DNA of 64,000 bases, from NCBI RefSeq assembly GCF_900176075.1, contig NZ_FWWV01000002.1:1-64000 (forward strand), read 5' to 3'. Origin of the DNA: Pasteurella testudinis DSM 23072 (lineage in GTDB: Bacteria; Pseudomonadota; Gammaproteobacteria; Enterobacterales; Pasteurellaceae). The translations under genes were made by a program, and so were the position numbers. Below the pieces are notes generated by a model. It was not told where the DNA came from, did not search any database, and saw only the letters and a list, made by a program, of their open reading frames with translations. Shown here piece after piece: positions 40,203 through 50,093 of this stretch (its first letter is position 1; every line of letters begins with the position of its first letter).

Positions 40203-41301
40203 ATGTTTGAAATTAATCCCGTAAAAAACCAAATCAGCGATCTCAGCCAACGCACCGATATTCTTCGGGGGTATCTTTGACTTCGACGGAAAAGTCGAAC
40301 GATTGGAAGAGGTTAACGCCGAATTAGAACAGCCCGACGTGTGGAACGAGCCGGAAAAAGCGCAAGCGTTAGGCAAAGAACGCTCGGCGCTGGAAGCGGT
40401 GGTGGAAACAATCCGCACTTTGGATCAAGGCTTGCAAGATGCCGAAGGGCTGTTGGAATTGGCGATCGAAGCCGACGACCAAGATACCTTTGACGAAGCG
40501 GTTGCCGAGCTGCAAGAGTTGGAAGCCAAATTGGCACAACTGGAGTTCCGCCGTATGTTCAGTGGTGAGCACGACAGCGCCGATTGCTATGTCGATTTGC
40601 AGGCCGGTTCGGGGGGTACGGAAGCGCAGGACTGGACCGAAATGCTAGTGCGTATGTACCTGCGTTGGGCGGAAAGCAAAGGCTTTAAAACCGAATTGAT
40701 GGAAGCCTCCGACGGCGATGTCGCCGGAATCAAATCCGCCACCATTCGGGTCAGCGGCGAATACGCCTTCGGCTGGTTACGCACCGAAACCGGCATTCAC
40801 CGCTTAGTGCGCAAAAGCCCGTTTGACTCCAACAACCGCCGCCATACTTCGTTCAGTGCGGTGTTCGTCTATCCCGAAATCGATGACGATATTGACATCG
40901 AGATCAATCCGGCGGATTTGCGCATTGACGTTTACCGCGCCTCCGGTGCCGGCGGACAGCACGTCAACCGTACCGAAAGTGCGGTGCGGATCACCCACAT
41001 TCCGAGCGGAATCGTGGTGCAGTGCCAAAACGACCGTTCGCAGCACAAAAATAAAGATCAGTGTATGAAGCAGTTGAAAGCCAAGTTGTACGAAATGGAA
41101 CTGCAAAAGAAAAACGCCGAAAAACAAGCGTTGGAAGACAGCAAATCCGACATCGGCTGGGGCAGCCAAATCCGCTCGTATGTATTGGACGACGCGCGTA
41201 TCAAAGACTTGCGCACCGGCGTTGAAAATCGCAATACCCAAGCGGTGTTGGACGGCGATTTGGATAAATTTATCGAAGCCAGCTTAAAAGCCGGTTTGTA
41301 A
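40203..41301 (+). CDS. prfB: peptide chain release factor 2, with programmed +1 frameshift
   Basis: RF2 recognises UAA and UGA and triggers peptide release. Translation starts at ATG 40203, reads 25 codons, meets TGA at 40278-40280 and must shift +1 to continue at 40279, giving 365 residues, exactly the E. coli length. The SPF anticodon-like tripeptide (in [11 protein letters not shown]) and the catalytic GGQ (in GAGGQHVN) are present. Two TATAAT boxes (40159-40164 and 40185-40190) lie upstream. Tools that ignore the shift would start at 40303. lysS follows, as in E. coli. Confidence 0.97.
40266..40280 (+). other. RF2 programmed frameshift site
   Basis: A Shine-Dalgarno-like GGGGG run precedes TATCTTTGAC. 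The slippery CTT codon is followed by TGA and then C, the poor-termination context used for autoregulation: low RF2 lets the ribosome slip from CTT to TTT and read on. Confidence 0.96.
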
Positions 41302-41335
41302 CCGAATATTGAAATAAACCTAAGGGATACACATT

Positions 41336-42844
41336 ATGTCAGAACAACAACTTCCGGAACTGGATCTGCACGGTGAAATGCTGGTGCGTCGTGAAAAACT
41401 GACCGCACTTCGCCAACAAGGCAATCCGTTCCCTAACGATTTTCGTCGTGAGCATTTGGCGCAAGAGCTGCACAGCCAATATGAAAGCCAAGACGGCGAC
41501 ACATTAAAAGCGCAAGAAATTGCAGTCAGCGTTGCCGGACGAATCATGACCCGCCGCAAAATGGGCAAAGCCAGTTTTATCACCCTGCAAGATATGAGCG
41601 GTAAAATCCAGCTGTATGTGGCGCGCGATCTGCTGGCGGAAGGCGAATATGAAAACTTGATGTCGCTGTTGGATTTGGGCGATATCGTCGGCGCCAAAGG
41701 TACGCTGTTCAAAACCAAAACCGGCGAGCTGACCGTGCGCTGCACCGCACTTGAGCTGCTGACCAAAGCCCTGCGCCCGTTGCCGGACAAATTCCACGGC
41801 TTGAGCGATCAGGAAACTCGTTACCGCCAACGTTATTTGGATTTAATCAGCAACGACGATTCGCGTCGTGCCTTTGTGATTCGTTCCAAAGTGATCAGCG
41901 GTATCCGCCAATTCTTCCTCGATAAAGGCTTTATGGAAGTGGAAACGCCGATGTTGCAAGTGATCCCCGGCGGTGCGGCGGCGCGTCCGTTTGTGACCCA
42001 TCACAACGCCTTAGATATTGATATGTACCTGCGGATTGCACCGGAGTTGTATTTGAAACGCTTAGTTGTCGGCGGCTTCGAGCGGGTGTTTGAGCTGAAC
42101 CGCAACTTCCGCAACGAGGGCGTGTCGGTACGCCACAACCCGGAATTCACCATGTTGGAGTACTACCAAGCCTACGCTGATTACCACGATTTGATGGACA
42201 ACACCGAAGAATTGCTGCGCAAACTGGCGCTGGATATTTTAGGCACAACCACCGTACCGTACGGCGAATACACCTTTGATTTCGGCAAACCGTTCGAACG
42301 TTTGACCATGACCGACGCCATTCTGAAATACGGCGACAATATCCAACCTGAGCAGTTGCAAGATTTCGCCCAAGCCAAAGCTCTGGCGGCAACATTGGGC
42401 ATCGAAGTGCAAAAATCATGGGGCTTAGGCGGTATTATCAATGCGATTTTCGAAGAAGTGGCGGAACACCATTTGATTCAGCCGACTTTCTTAATGGCAC
42501 ACCCGGCAGAAATTTCGCCGTTGGCACGGCGTAATGATGAAAATCCGGAGGTGACCGATCGCTTCGAACTGTTTATCGGCGGACGCGAAATCGGCAACGG
42601 TTTCTCGGAACTCAACGACGCCGAAGATCAAAACGCCCGCTTTGACGCACAGGTCGCCGCCAAAGAAGCCGGCGATGACGAAGCGATGTTCAAAGACGAA
42701 GATTTCGTGGTCGCACTGGAACACGGCTTGCCACCGACCGCCGGCGAAGGCTTGGGCATCGACCGCTTGGCGATGATCTTCTCCAACTCACCGTCAATTC
42801 GTGATGTGATTTTGTTCCCAGCAATGCGCCAGCATAAAGACTAA
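41336..42844 (+). CDS. lysS: lysyl-tRNA synthetase (class II)
   Basis: Charges tRNA-Lys. The 502 residues have an N-terminal OB-fold anticodon-binding domain (about 60-150) and a class II catalytic core. Motif 2 is [20 protein letters not shown] (around 260-279), and motif 3 is [13 protein letters not shown] near 466-478. The start has AAGGGA upstream. It lies 34 bp after prfB and is probably co-transcribed with it. Confidence 0.97.
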   Translation: MSEQQLPELDLHGEMLVRREKLTALRQQGNPFPNDFRREHLAQELHSQYESQDGDTLKAQEIAVSVAGRIMTRRKMGKASFITLQDMSGKIQLYVARDLLAEGEYENLMSLLDLGDIVGAKGTLFKTKTGELTVRCTALELLTKALRPLPDKFHGLSDQETRYRQRYLDLISNDDSRRAFVIRSKVISGIRQFFLDKGFMEVETPMLQVIPGGAAARPFVTHHNALDIDMYLRIAPELYLKRLVVGGFERVFELNRNFRNEGVSVRHNPEFTMLEYYQAYADYHDLMDNTEELLRKLALDILGTTTVPYGEYTFDFGKPFERLTMTDAILKYGDNIQPEQLQDFAQAKALAATLGIEVQKSWGLGGIINAIFEEVAEHHLIQPTFLMAHPAEISPLARRNDENPEVTDRFELFIGGREIGNGFSELNDAEDQNARFDAQVAAKEAGDDEAMFKDEDFVVALEHGLPPTAGEGLGIDRLAMIFSNSPSIRDVILFPAMRQHKD

Positions 42845-42861
42845 CCGCACTTTTATCGCAC

Positions 42862-42897
42862 AACCGCGGTCAGATTCAATCCGATCGCGGTTTTTTT
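42862..42897 (+). terminator. terminator of lysS
   Basis: AACCGCG (42862-42868) pairs with CGCGGTT (42886-42892), with a further small inner pairing, and a run of seven T ends at 42897. An uptake signal (42843-42851) lies just upstream. Confidence 0.85.
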
Positions 42898-42899
42898 AG

Positions 42900-43065
42900 C
42901 GAAGGCGAAACGGTTGTCGTCAAACTCCAGATTGAGAAACAGCACTTTGCCGATAGTTCCTTGTTGAATTAACGATTTTGCATGCTGAGCCCCATGTAAG
43001 AAATTTATGATATGTCCAGCCATAAAAATCACGCCGTTTTCCCCGCAAGCACGCACCATCTCATC
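42900..43065 (-). pseudogene. remnant of a Gfo/Idh/MocA-family oxidoreductase gene
   Basis: On the minus strand about 55 codons read YDEMVRACGENGVIFMAGHI and on through NFLHGAQHAKSLIQQG to IGKVLF. This is the segment linking the Rossmann domain to the substrate domain in Gfo/Idh/MocA oxidoreductases. A stop codon lies just upstream, there is no N-terminal nucleotide-binding part, and similarity fades downstream toward the lysS terminator. The rest of the 42898-43230 gap shows only AT-rich sequence ahead of the exporter gene. It looks like a decayed gene. Confidence 0.65.
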
Positions 43066-43230
43066 ATATTATTTTTCTACTGTTTAAAAAATAATTATGT
43101 TAAAACGCATTCAGTCGGTATAACATAATCAATAAAATAATAATCTGCAAACGCCGTCTTTAAAATAAAACAAAAATAAAGCCGGACTTTTATAACACCT
43201 AATCAAAAGAAGTGGCATAGTGGAAAAACA

Positions 43231-44151
43231 ATGGAAAATGAATATCGAATTCGGATAATCTATATTTTATTAATGGGCTTCGGTTTTCCTATTATGCGCT
43301 ATATGAGTCTGCATTTCGATACGTTAAATAATAATGCCGTGCGCTTTATTTGCGGCGGATTGTTTTTATTGCTCATCTGCCTGTTCAAATTTAGAATAGC
43401 CTTAAAAAACAGCTTGAGCGATCCGATTTTAATTTTAAAATTAAGCGCACTCGGATTATTCATGACCGCCAATATGTACTGTTTTATAAACGGATTACGC
43501 CATACCAGTGCTCTAACCGGCAGTATTTTCGGTATTTTGGCGATGCCGCTCGGCATTCTCATCATCGCCCTGTTTTATCCGGACGAACGGCGCAACATTC
43601 AACACCGCACTTTTTATCTCGGCGGATTGTCAGCCGTCATCGGCTCGCTACTTTTCGTTTTCTACGGCAATCAAGCCGGCAGCGGAAGCCAAAGTGCGGA
43701 TTTTATTTCCGGCGCACTATTTCTCACCGGTGCGATTTTGATTCAATCCTTACAAAATGTCATTGTCAAAGATATCGCCGCCAAATTGAACGTCATTATT
43801 ATCAGCACCACAACCGCCACCATCGCCGGATTTATTTTCTTAAGCATAGCAATCGCCGACGGAAAAATAAATCAATTAAGCACAGTTAGCGACGGCTTAT
43901 TAATTGCCCTAGCCCTCTCCGGTATTTATGGCATGTTAAGCGGAATGCTACTGGCGTTTTATATTGTGCAAAAACAAGGGGTGGTGGCATTTAATTTAAT
44001 CCAACTGCTTGTCCCGCTCGCCACCGCCGTGGTCGGCTATTTTACGTTAGGGGAAAAAATAACGATACCGCAAGCAATTGGAGCGATGATTGTCCTGGGC
44101 GGCTGTTTGTTGGCGTTGAAAAAATGTACTATAAATAGCAAAACAGAATAA
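43231..44151 (+). CDS. DMT superfamily (EamA-type) transporter
   Basis: Inner-membrane protein of 306 residues with about ten hydrophobic helices arranged as two five-helix EamA repeats, followed by a short basic tail. Family members export metabolites or amino acids; the substrate here is unknown. The ribosome-binding site is weak (GTGGAAAAACA before the ATG). It stands alone between the oxidoreductase remnant and recO, with an uptake signal just after its stop codon. Confidence 0.85.
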   Translation: MENEYRIRIIYILLMGFGFPIMRYMSLHFDTLNNNAVRFICGGLFLLLICLFKFRIALKNSLSDPILILKLSALGLFMTANMYCFINGLRHTSALTGSIFGILAMPLGILIIALFYPDERRNIQHRTFYLGGLSAVIGSLLFVFYGNQAGSGSQSADFISGALFLTGAILIQSLQNVIVKDIAAKLNVIIISTTTATIAGFIFLSIAIADGKINQLSTVSDGLLIALALSGIYGMLSGMLLAFYIVQKQGVVAFNLIQLLVPLATAVVGYFTLGEKITIPQAIGAMIVLGGCLLALKKCTINSKTE

Positions 44152-44209
44152 CGTTCCCCCCAACCGCACTTTTTAGTAAAATAACCTCTCACCCGCAAAC
44201 AGGACAAAC

Positions 44210-44974
44210 ATTATCGAAACATGGCAACGAGGGTTTGTGTTACACCGCAGACCCTATAATGAAACCAGTCTGTTAGTCGATCTTTTCACCGAAGAGAGCG
44301 GACGTTTGACCGTGCTGGCGAAAGGGGCGCGGGCGAAGCGTTCGGCGTTGAAAAGCCTGTTGCAGCCGTTTACACCGTTGTTGCTGCGTTGGACGGGCAA
44401 AGGTGATTTGAAAATTCTGACCAAAGCCGAAGCGGTTTCGCTGGCGTTGCCGTTGGAGCATACCGCACTTTACAGCGCTTTTTATATCAATGAGTTAGTC
44501 TGCCGTGTGATCGAAAATGAAACGCCCTATCCGCAACTGTTTCAGGATTACCTGCACTGCCTGACCGCACTTGCCGCCTCGCAAAGTACGCTAACAGGGC
44601 AAAATACGCAAGCCAAAAGTGTCGAACCGTTTTTGCGCAAATTCGAGTTTCAGCTGCTACAAACGCTCGGTTACGGTGTGGATTTTCTGCATTGCGCCGG
44701 TTCGGGCTTGCCGGTTGAGCCGCAGATGAGCTATCAGTACCGTGCCGAACAGGGCTTTATTGCCTCGCTGCTCAAAAACAACCAAACCTTTTACGGCGAC
44801 GAACTGCTGATCTTCGCCAGCTTAGCATTCGACAAATTGGGTGCCGAACAAAAACATATCCTGCAAGCCGCCAAACGCTTTACCCGTATGGCGCTGAAAC
44901 CTTATCTCGGCAGCCAACCCTTGAAAAGCCGTGAGCTGTTCCAAGGGATTTTACCGGGTAAAATGAAAGGCTAA
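44210..44974 (+). CDS. recO: DNA repair protein RecO, apparent AUU start
   Basis: Loads RecA on SSB-coated DNA with RecR. The first conventional start (GTG, 44237) would begin at [10 protein letters not shown] and omit the conserved WQRxFVLH strand of the N-terminal OB fold. In frame upstream the sequence reads [11 protein letters not shown] from ATT at 44210, with AGGA exactly five bases ahead of it. No in-frame ATG, GTG or TTG lies between. The nearby ATG at 44221 is out of frame and stops after 12 codons. From ATT the protein has 254 residues (E. coli has 242). A sequencing error is the alternative. Confidence 0.88.
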   Translation: MIETWQRGFVLHRRPYNETSLLVDLFTEESGRLTVLAKGARAKRSALKSLLQPFTPLLLRWTGKGDLKILTKAEAVSLALPLEHTALYSAFYINELVCRVIENETPYPQLFQDYLHCLTALAASQSTLTGQNTQAKSVEPFLRKFEFQLLQTLGYGVDFLHCAGSGLPVEPQMSYQYRAEQGFIASLLKNNQTFYGDELLIFASLAFDKLGAEQKHILQAAKRFTRMALKPYLGSQPLKSRELFQGILPGKMKG

Positions 44975-44975
44975 G

Positions 44976-46481
44976 CTAGCCCTTCGAACGCAGGTTAAAC
45001 TCTACCAACGCTTGGTCAAATTGTTCGGCGACTGCGCTATCTTCCGTAGAAAACAGCGATGAGGTAATGGTGATGAAAGAGCAGATTAAAAAGCCCGGAA
45101 TAATTTCATACAGTTTCGCCAAATCCGTCCAACCGAGATACTGCATTAACGGACTCCAAGCCACCACCGTCACCGCGCCGCAAATCATGCCCCACAAGGC
45201 GGCCGACGAGGTGATATTGCGGTTAAACAGCGATAAAATCACCACCGGTCCGAACGCGGCGCCGAACCCTGCCCACGCATAAGACACCAGCTTCATCACG
45301 CCGGAAGAGGGATCTTGGGCGATAAGAATTGCAACGGCGGAAATCACCAAAACCATAAAGCGCCCGACCCAGACCAGCTCATTGCTGGAGGCGGTTTTGC
45401 GCAGAAAACCTTTATAGAAATCTTCCGTTACTGCAGCGGAACACATCAGTAATTGTGCGGATAAGGTGCTCATCACCGCCGCCAAAATAGCGGACAGTAC
45501 AATGCCGACGATCCAAGGATTAAACATCAAACGGGATAATTCAATAAACACCGATTCGGCGTTATCTAACGGGATTTGATTGGCGCTAAAATAGGCCAAG
45601 CCGAAATAACCGACCGCCACCGCGCCGCCAAGACATAAAAACATCCAAGTAATCCCGATTCTGCGCGCATTTTGCAACGATTGCACCGAGTCCGCCGCCA
45701 TGAAACGGGCTAAAATATGCGGCTGTCCGAAATAGCCCAACCCCCAAGCCAGCGCCGAGATCACGCCGATGCCGGATACATTGTGCAGCCAGTTGGCGTA
45801 TGGAATACCGGTCATTTCCGATTTTGCGGTTAATGCCAAATTGATATCTTCCCAGGTTAAATGCAGCAACACCATCACCGGCGCCAGCAATAGGGCAAAA
45901 ATCATTAGCGTGGCTTGAATGGTATCGCTCCAAGAGACCGCCAGATAGCCGCCGATAAAGGTGTAGGTGATGGTTGCCAGCGCGCCCAGCCAAAGTGCGG
46001 TCGAATAATCCAGCCCCAGCAGGCTTTGAAACAATTTTGCGCCAGCAACGACACCGGAAGCGCAATAGATGGTGAAGAAAAACAGAATAATCGAAGAAGA
46101 GATGATTTTCAGCGCTTTCTTTTGTTGCGGAAAACGCTGCGCAAAAAATTCCGGTAAGGTGAGCGCATTTTTATATTTTTCGGTAAAAATCCGCAAGCGG
46201 GCTGCCACCACCCGATAATTCAAATAAGCGCCGATCGTCAAGCCGACGGCGATCCAAGCCTCCGACAGTCCGGATAAAAAGATCGCCCCCGGCAAGCCCA
46301 TCAGCAACCAGCCGGACATATCGGAAGCGCCGGCGGACATTGCCGTGACGAAGCTGCCCATTTTGCGCCCGCCTAAAATGTAGTCGTCAAAATTTTGTGT
46401 GGAGCGGTAAGCATAAACGCCTATCCCCAAAATAATCAGCAGATATAACCCGAATGTAATATAAATTTGATAGTTTTGCAT
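44976..46481 (-). CDS. putP: sodium/proline symporter PutP
   Basis: Imports proline with sodium. This SSS-family membrane protein has 501 residues (E. coli 502) and about 13 transmembrane segments. Family signatures include GGRKMGSFVTAMSAGASDMSGWLLMGLPG split across helix 2 (about 38-66) and the SAILAAVMSTLSAQLL segment near 330-345. It lies 17 bp downstream of putA in the same direction, so the two genes for proline uptake and breakdown form an operon. It converges on recO with no gap. Confidence 0.95.
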   Translation of the reverse strand: MQNYQIYITFGLYLLIILGIGVYAYRSTQNFDDYILGGRKMGSFVTAMSAGASDMSGWLLMGLPGAIFLSGLSEAWIAVGLTIGAYLNYRVVAARLRIFTEKYKNALTLPEFFAQRFPQQKKALKIISSSIILFFFTIYCASGVVAGAKLFQSLLGLDYSTALWLGALATITYTFIGGYLAVSWSDTIQATLMIFALLLAPVMVLLHLTWEDINLALTAKSEMTGIPYANWLHNVSGIGVISALAWGLGYFGQPHILARFMAADSVQSLQNARRIGITWMFLCLGGAVAVGYFGLAYFSANQIPLDNAESVFIELSRLMFNPWIVGIVLSAILAAVMSTLSAQLLMCSAAVTEDFYKGFLRKTASSNELVWVGRFMVLVISAVAILIAQDPSSGVMKLVSYAWAGFGAAFGPVVILSLFNRNITSSAALWGMICGAVTVVAWSPLMQYLGWTDLAKLYEIIPGFLICSFITITSSLFSTEDSAVAEQFDQALVEFNLRSKG

Positions 46482-46498
46482 GGTTCTTCCTATTAAGA

Positions 46499-49400
46499 TT
46501 ATTGTTCTTGTGTTGCCATTAAAGAGGCATTTCCGCCGGCTGCGGTGGTGTTTTCACTGCGCGAAAATTCATCGTAAAGCGGCATAATGTCCTGTGTTTG
46601 CCGCCAATCATAATATTTAAAAATAGCGTCACGGCTTTGCTGTAAAGCCAAACGCTGCGCTGCGCTCAACGGCGCTAAAAACACGCCTTTTTGGCAATCT
46701 TGCAACTGCGCGGCAATCCGTACGCCGCTTGCTTGCGATTGCGCCAATGGGTGCGACGGTTCGACCACAACCGAGAACCCGTGCGCACGCAATCTCGCCG
46801 CCGCCTGTTGCGCCGGTTGAAGATCGCCGTTTAAAATCGCCACCTCGCCGCTAAAATAAGCCAGCGTATTTTCTTCGCCGGTAATACTGTCGAGTTGCGG
46901 TTTAGCATTATGCAAGGTTTTTTCGTCACCGAAACGGCTGTAGTAATCGGTTGTGCGGGTCAGACGCTGCAAGTAAAATTCGCCGCCGGCTTTCGGACCG
47001 GTGCCGGACAAGCCGTGTCCGCCGAACGGCTGCACGCCGACCACCGCACCGACAATGTTACGGTTGACATAAAAATTACCGCACTTGAGATGACTTTCGA
47101 CAAAATCAATCTGCTTGCGGATCCGGCTATGGCAACCGCCGGTCAACGCATATCCTTTTGCGTTCACCGCCTGCAACTGCTGTGCCAACTGTTCTTTGCG
47201 GTAAGGCACGATATGTAAAATCGGTCCGAACACTTCCCGTTGCAACTGCTGCAAATTATCCAGCAGGTAAATCGCCGGCGCGACATAGTGGCCCTGTGCC
47301 TGCTCTTCGATATTATCCGCACTTTCCAATTCGATATAACGACGCGCAAGCTCGCGCATTTTGGCTTTGTGCGCCAACAGATTTTGCTTGGCTTCCTCAT
47401 CGATCACCGGTCCGATATCGGTCGCCAAAAAGGCAGGATTGCCCAGTTTCAGTTCTTGCAATGCCTGTGCCAACATAGTATAGAGTTTGTCCGCCACTTC
47501 TTGCTGTAACAACAACACGCGCAATGCGGAGCAACGCTGCCCTGCGGAATCGAAAGCCGAACTCAGCACGTCCGCCACCACTTGCTCCGATAACGCCGAC
47601 GAATCCACCACCAGAACATTTTGTCCGCCGGTTTCGGCGATTAACACCGGTTCGTTTTCGGCTTGTGCGCACTGTTCGGCAATCAGTTTGGCGACTTCGG
47701 TCGAACCGGTGAAGACGATCGCATCAAACGGCAGCTTAACCAACGCCGCACCGACATCGCCTGCGCCCAAGATCAGCTGTAAGGCATTGCGTGGCAAACC
47801 GGCTTGATAGAACAAATTGACCGCGGCATACGCAATCAAAGACGTCTGCTCCGCCGGTTTGGCGATCACTGCGTTACCGGCGGCAAGGGCGGCGGCAATT
47901 TGTCCAGTAAAAATAGCCAGCGGAAAATTCCACGGCGAAATACAAAGTGCGGTTCCCCTTGCCGGCGCCAGTCTGCCGCGTTGCTGCAAATCGTCTAACT
48001 GGGCAGCGTAATAACGCAGAAAATCAACCGCTTCACGCAGTTCGGCAATGGCATTCGGCAAGGTTTTGCCTGCCTCCAAAACCGCCAGTTTCATTAATAA
48101 AGCGTGATGTTGTTGATATAAATCCGCCGTTTTGCGCAAAATCTGCGCACGCCGTACCGCACTTTGCCCTTGCCATTCGCTCTGGCAGGCGGCGCTGAAG
48201 ACCGGTTCGAGATGATCGGGGGCGAAAAACGCCACCTCGGCAACCACCTGATTCAGATCCGCCGGATTGCGCACCTGATGCGGCGTTAAATGGCAGGCTT
48301 CGCTGTCCACCGCCGATAACGATCTTGCGTTGGCAATCTGCGCTTGATTAAGCGCCTGCTCCAACTTATCCAATTCCAATTCATTGGTGAGATCAAAACC
48401 CGACGAGTTGAGCCGATCGTCAAACAGCGCCGACGGCGCACGCACCGCCCTGTTTTCCTCTCCTTGCGAAACGGCGTAATGTTGCCAAGGCGGTGTCATC
48501 AATTGTGCCGCCGGTATGCTTTCGTCGACCAATTGGTGCACAAACGAGGAATTCGCCCCGTTTTCCAACAAACGGCGCACCAAATACGCCAGTAAGGTTT
48601 CGTGCGTGCCGACCGGTGCATAAACCCGAACCAGCCGGTTGAAATCCTGTCCGTCGATCAGTTGGTCATATAACGTTTCGCCCATGCCGTGCAGACATTG
48701 AAATTCATACCGCTTGTCGCGTCCCAATTCATAAATCGTACACAGCGTTTGCACGTTGTGGGTCGCAAACTGCGGATAAACCACATCTTGCGCCGCCAGC
48801 AATTTCTGCGCACAAGCCAAATAGGCAATATCGGTGTGGTTTTTTCGGGTATAAAGCGGAAAGCCGTCCAAGCCGTCGGCTTGCGCCCATTTAATTTCAC
48901 TGTCCCAATACGCCCCTTTTACCAGACGGATCATTAAATAAGCCGATTTTTCCCTCGCCAGCGCAATCAGATAATCGATCACATAAGGGCAACGTTTAGA
49001 ATATGCCTGCACCACAAAACCGATGCCGCGATAGCCTTTCAACTCCGGTTCGTCGAGTAGTTTTTCGACCAAATCCAGTGACAGCTCCAGCCGGCTTGCC
49101 TCTTCCGCATCAATATTCACGCTGATATTGTACTGCTTTGCCAACAGGTACAGCCGTTTCAGTTTGGGATAAAGCTCCGTCATCACCCGATCATATTGCG
49201 CGCGGCTGTAACGCGGATGAATCGCCGATAACTTAACCGAAACGCTGTTTGCCCGATAAATATCGCTATGTGCTTCTTTGCCAACGGTTTCAATCGCGGT
49301 TAAATAGTCTTGAAAATAGCGCTCCGCATCCGCTTGGGTCAGCGCCGCTTCGCCCAACATATCGAAAGAGAAGCTGTATCCTTTCTCCGTGCGCTTTTTC

Positions 49401-49969
49401 GTGCGGTTTAACGCCTCTTGAATATTAATACCGGTGACAAACTGCTCCCCCAGCACTTTCATCGCCTGCACCATCGCCAATCTCATCACCGGCGCAGAAA
49501 AACGGGCGAAGCTGCGGGTCAACGCGCTGGACAACGTCTCCGGATCAAAAGAGCGGCTCAAATTTTTACCGAGCAACAGCCCGTAACTGGCGGCATTGAT
49601 AAAAAAAGAAGAGGATTTACCGATATGCGCACGCCAATCGCCCTCTTTTAACTTATCGTGAATCAATTCGTCACGCGTTTGATTGTCGGGAATCCGCAGC
49701 AAGGCTTCCGCCAGACACATCAACGCAATCCCCTCTTCGTCACCTAACGAAAACTCTTTCATCAGCGCATCTACGCCGTACTCTTTTTTCTTGATATTAC
49801 GCACACGGTTGATCAAATCGATGCCGTTTTGCGTGATCCGCTCTTGCTGTTCGGCACTGAAAATCAAGGTTTTTTGTAACACATCGACGGCGTCTTTTTC
49901 ATTAATTCGATAGTGTTTGCTGATATTTTGACGTGACGGGTGGTAATGTTTGGCGAGATGAAATTGCAT
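46499..49969 (-). CDS. putA: bifunctional proline dehydrogenase/P5C dehydrogenase PutA
   Basis: Converts proline to glutamate in two coupled steps with channelled intermediate. The 1156 residues contain an FAD-dependent proline dehydrogenase barrel (about 130-470, with RLVKGAYWDSE near 344) and an aldehyde dehydrogenase domain (about 560-1020; Cys in DSAGQRCSALR, Glu in AETGGQN). A C-terminal conserved tail ends near GGNASLMA. Unlike E. coli PutA (1320 residues) it has no N-terminal ribbon-helix-helix, so it should not repress its own operon. The 124-bp region upstream (49970-50093) probably carries the promoter. Confidence 0.95.
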   Translation of the reverse strand: MQFHLAKHYHPSRQNISKHYRINEKDAVDVLQKTLIFSAEQQERITQNGIDLINRVRNIKKKEYGVDALMKEFSLGDEEGIALMCLAEALLRIPDNQTRDELIHDKLKEGDWRAHIGKSSSFFINAASYGLLLGKNLSRSFDPETLSSALTRSFARFSAPVMRLAMVQAMKVLGEQFVTGINIQEALNRTKKRTEKGYSFSFDMLGEAALTQADAERYFQDYLTAIETVGKEAHSDIYRANSVSVKLSAIHPRYSRAQYDRVMTELYPKLKRLYLLAKQYNISVNIDAEEASRLELSLDLVEKLLDEPELKGYRGIGFVVQAYSKRCPYVIDYLIALAREKSAYLMIRLVKGAYWDSEIKWAQADGLDGFPLYTRKNHTDIAYLACAQKLLAAQDVVYPQFATHNVQTLCTIYELGRDKRYEFQCLHGMGETLYDQLIDGQDFNRLVRVYAPVGTHETLLAYLVRRLLENGANSSFVHQLVDESIPAAQLMTPPWQHYAVSQGEENRAVRAPSALFDDRLNSSGFDLTNELELDKLEQALNQAQIANARSLSAVDSEACHLTPHQVRNPADLNQVVAEVAFFAPDHLEPVFSAACQSEWQGQSAVRRAQILRKTADLYQQHHALLMKLAVLEAGKTLPNAIAELREAVDFLRYYAAQLDDLQQRGRLAPARGTALCISPWNFPLAIFTGQIAAALAAGNAVIAKPAEQTSLIAYAAVNLFYQAGLPRNALQLILGAGDVGAALVKLPFDAIVFTGSTEVAKLIAEQCAQAENEPVLIAETGGQNVLVVDSSALSEQVVADVLSSAFDSAGQRCSALRVLLLQQEVADKLYTMLAQALQELKLGNPAFLATDIGPVIDEEAKQNLLAHKAKMRELARRYIELESADNIEEQAQGHYVAPAIYLLDNLQQLQREVFGPILHIVPYRKEQLAQQLQAVNAKGYALTGGCHSRIRKQIDFVESHLKCGNFYVNRNIVGAVVGVQPFGGHGLSGTGPKAGGEFYLQRLTRTTDYYSRFGDEKTLHNAKPQLDSITGEENTLAYFSGEVAILNGDLQPAQQAAARLRAHGFSVVVEPSHPLAQSQASGVRIAAQLQDCQKGVFLAPLSAAQRLALQQSRDAIFKYYDWRQTQDIMPLYDEFSRSENTTAAGGNASLMATQEQ

Positions 49970-50093
49970 GGCAAAGCCTCTTTGTTAAATAATTATTAAA
50001 AATTAGCAAAAAAAACGTTACCCGCAAATAGCATAATCTTCGTTTTGTGAAACCAATCACTGTTTTCTCGGCAATTCTATCCCTGCCGAGATC

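Noticed and set aside
44221-44259. ATG at 44221 as the recO start
   Set aside because: It is in another frame and reaches a stop after 12 codons.
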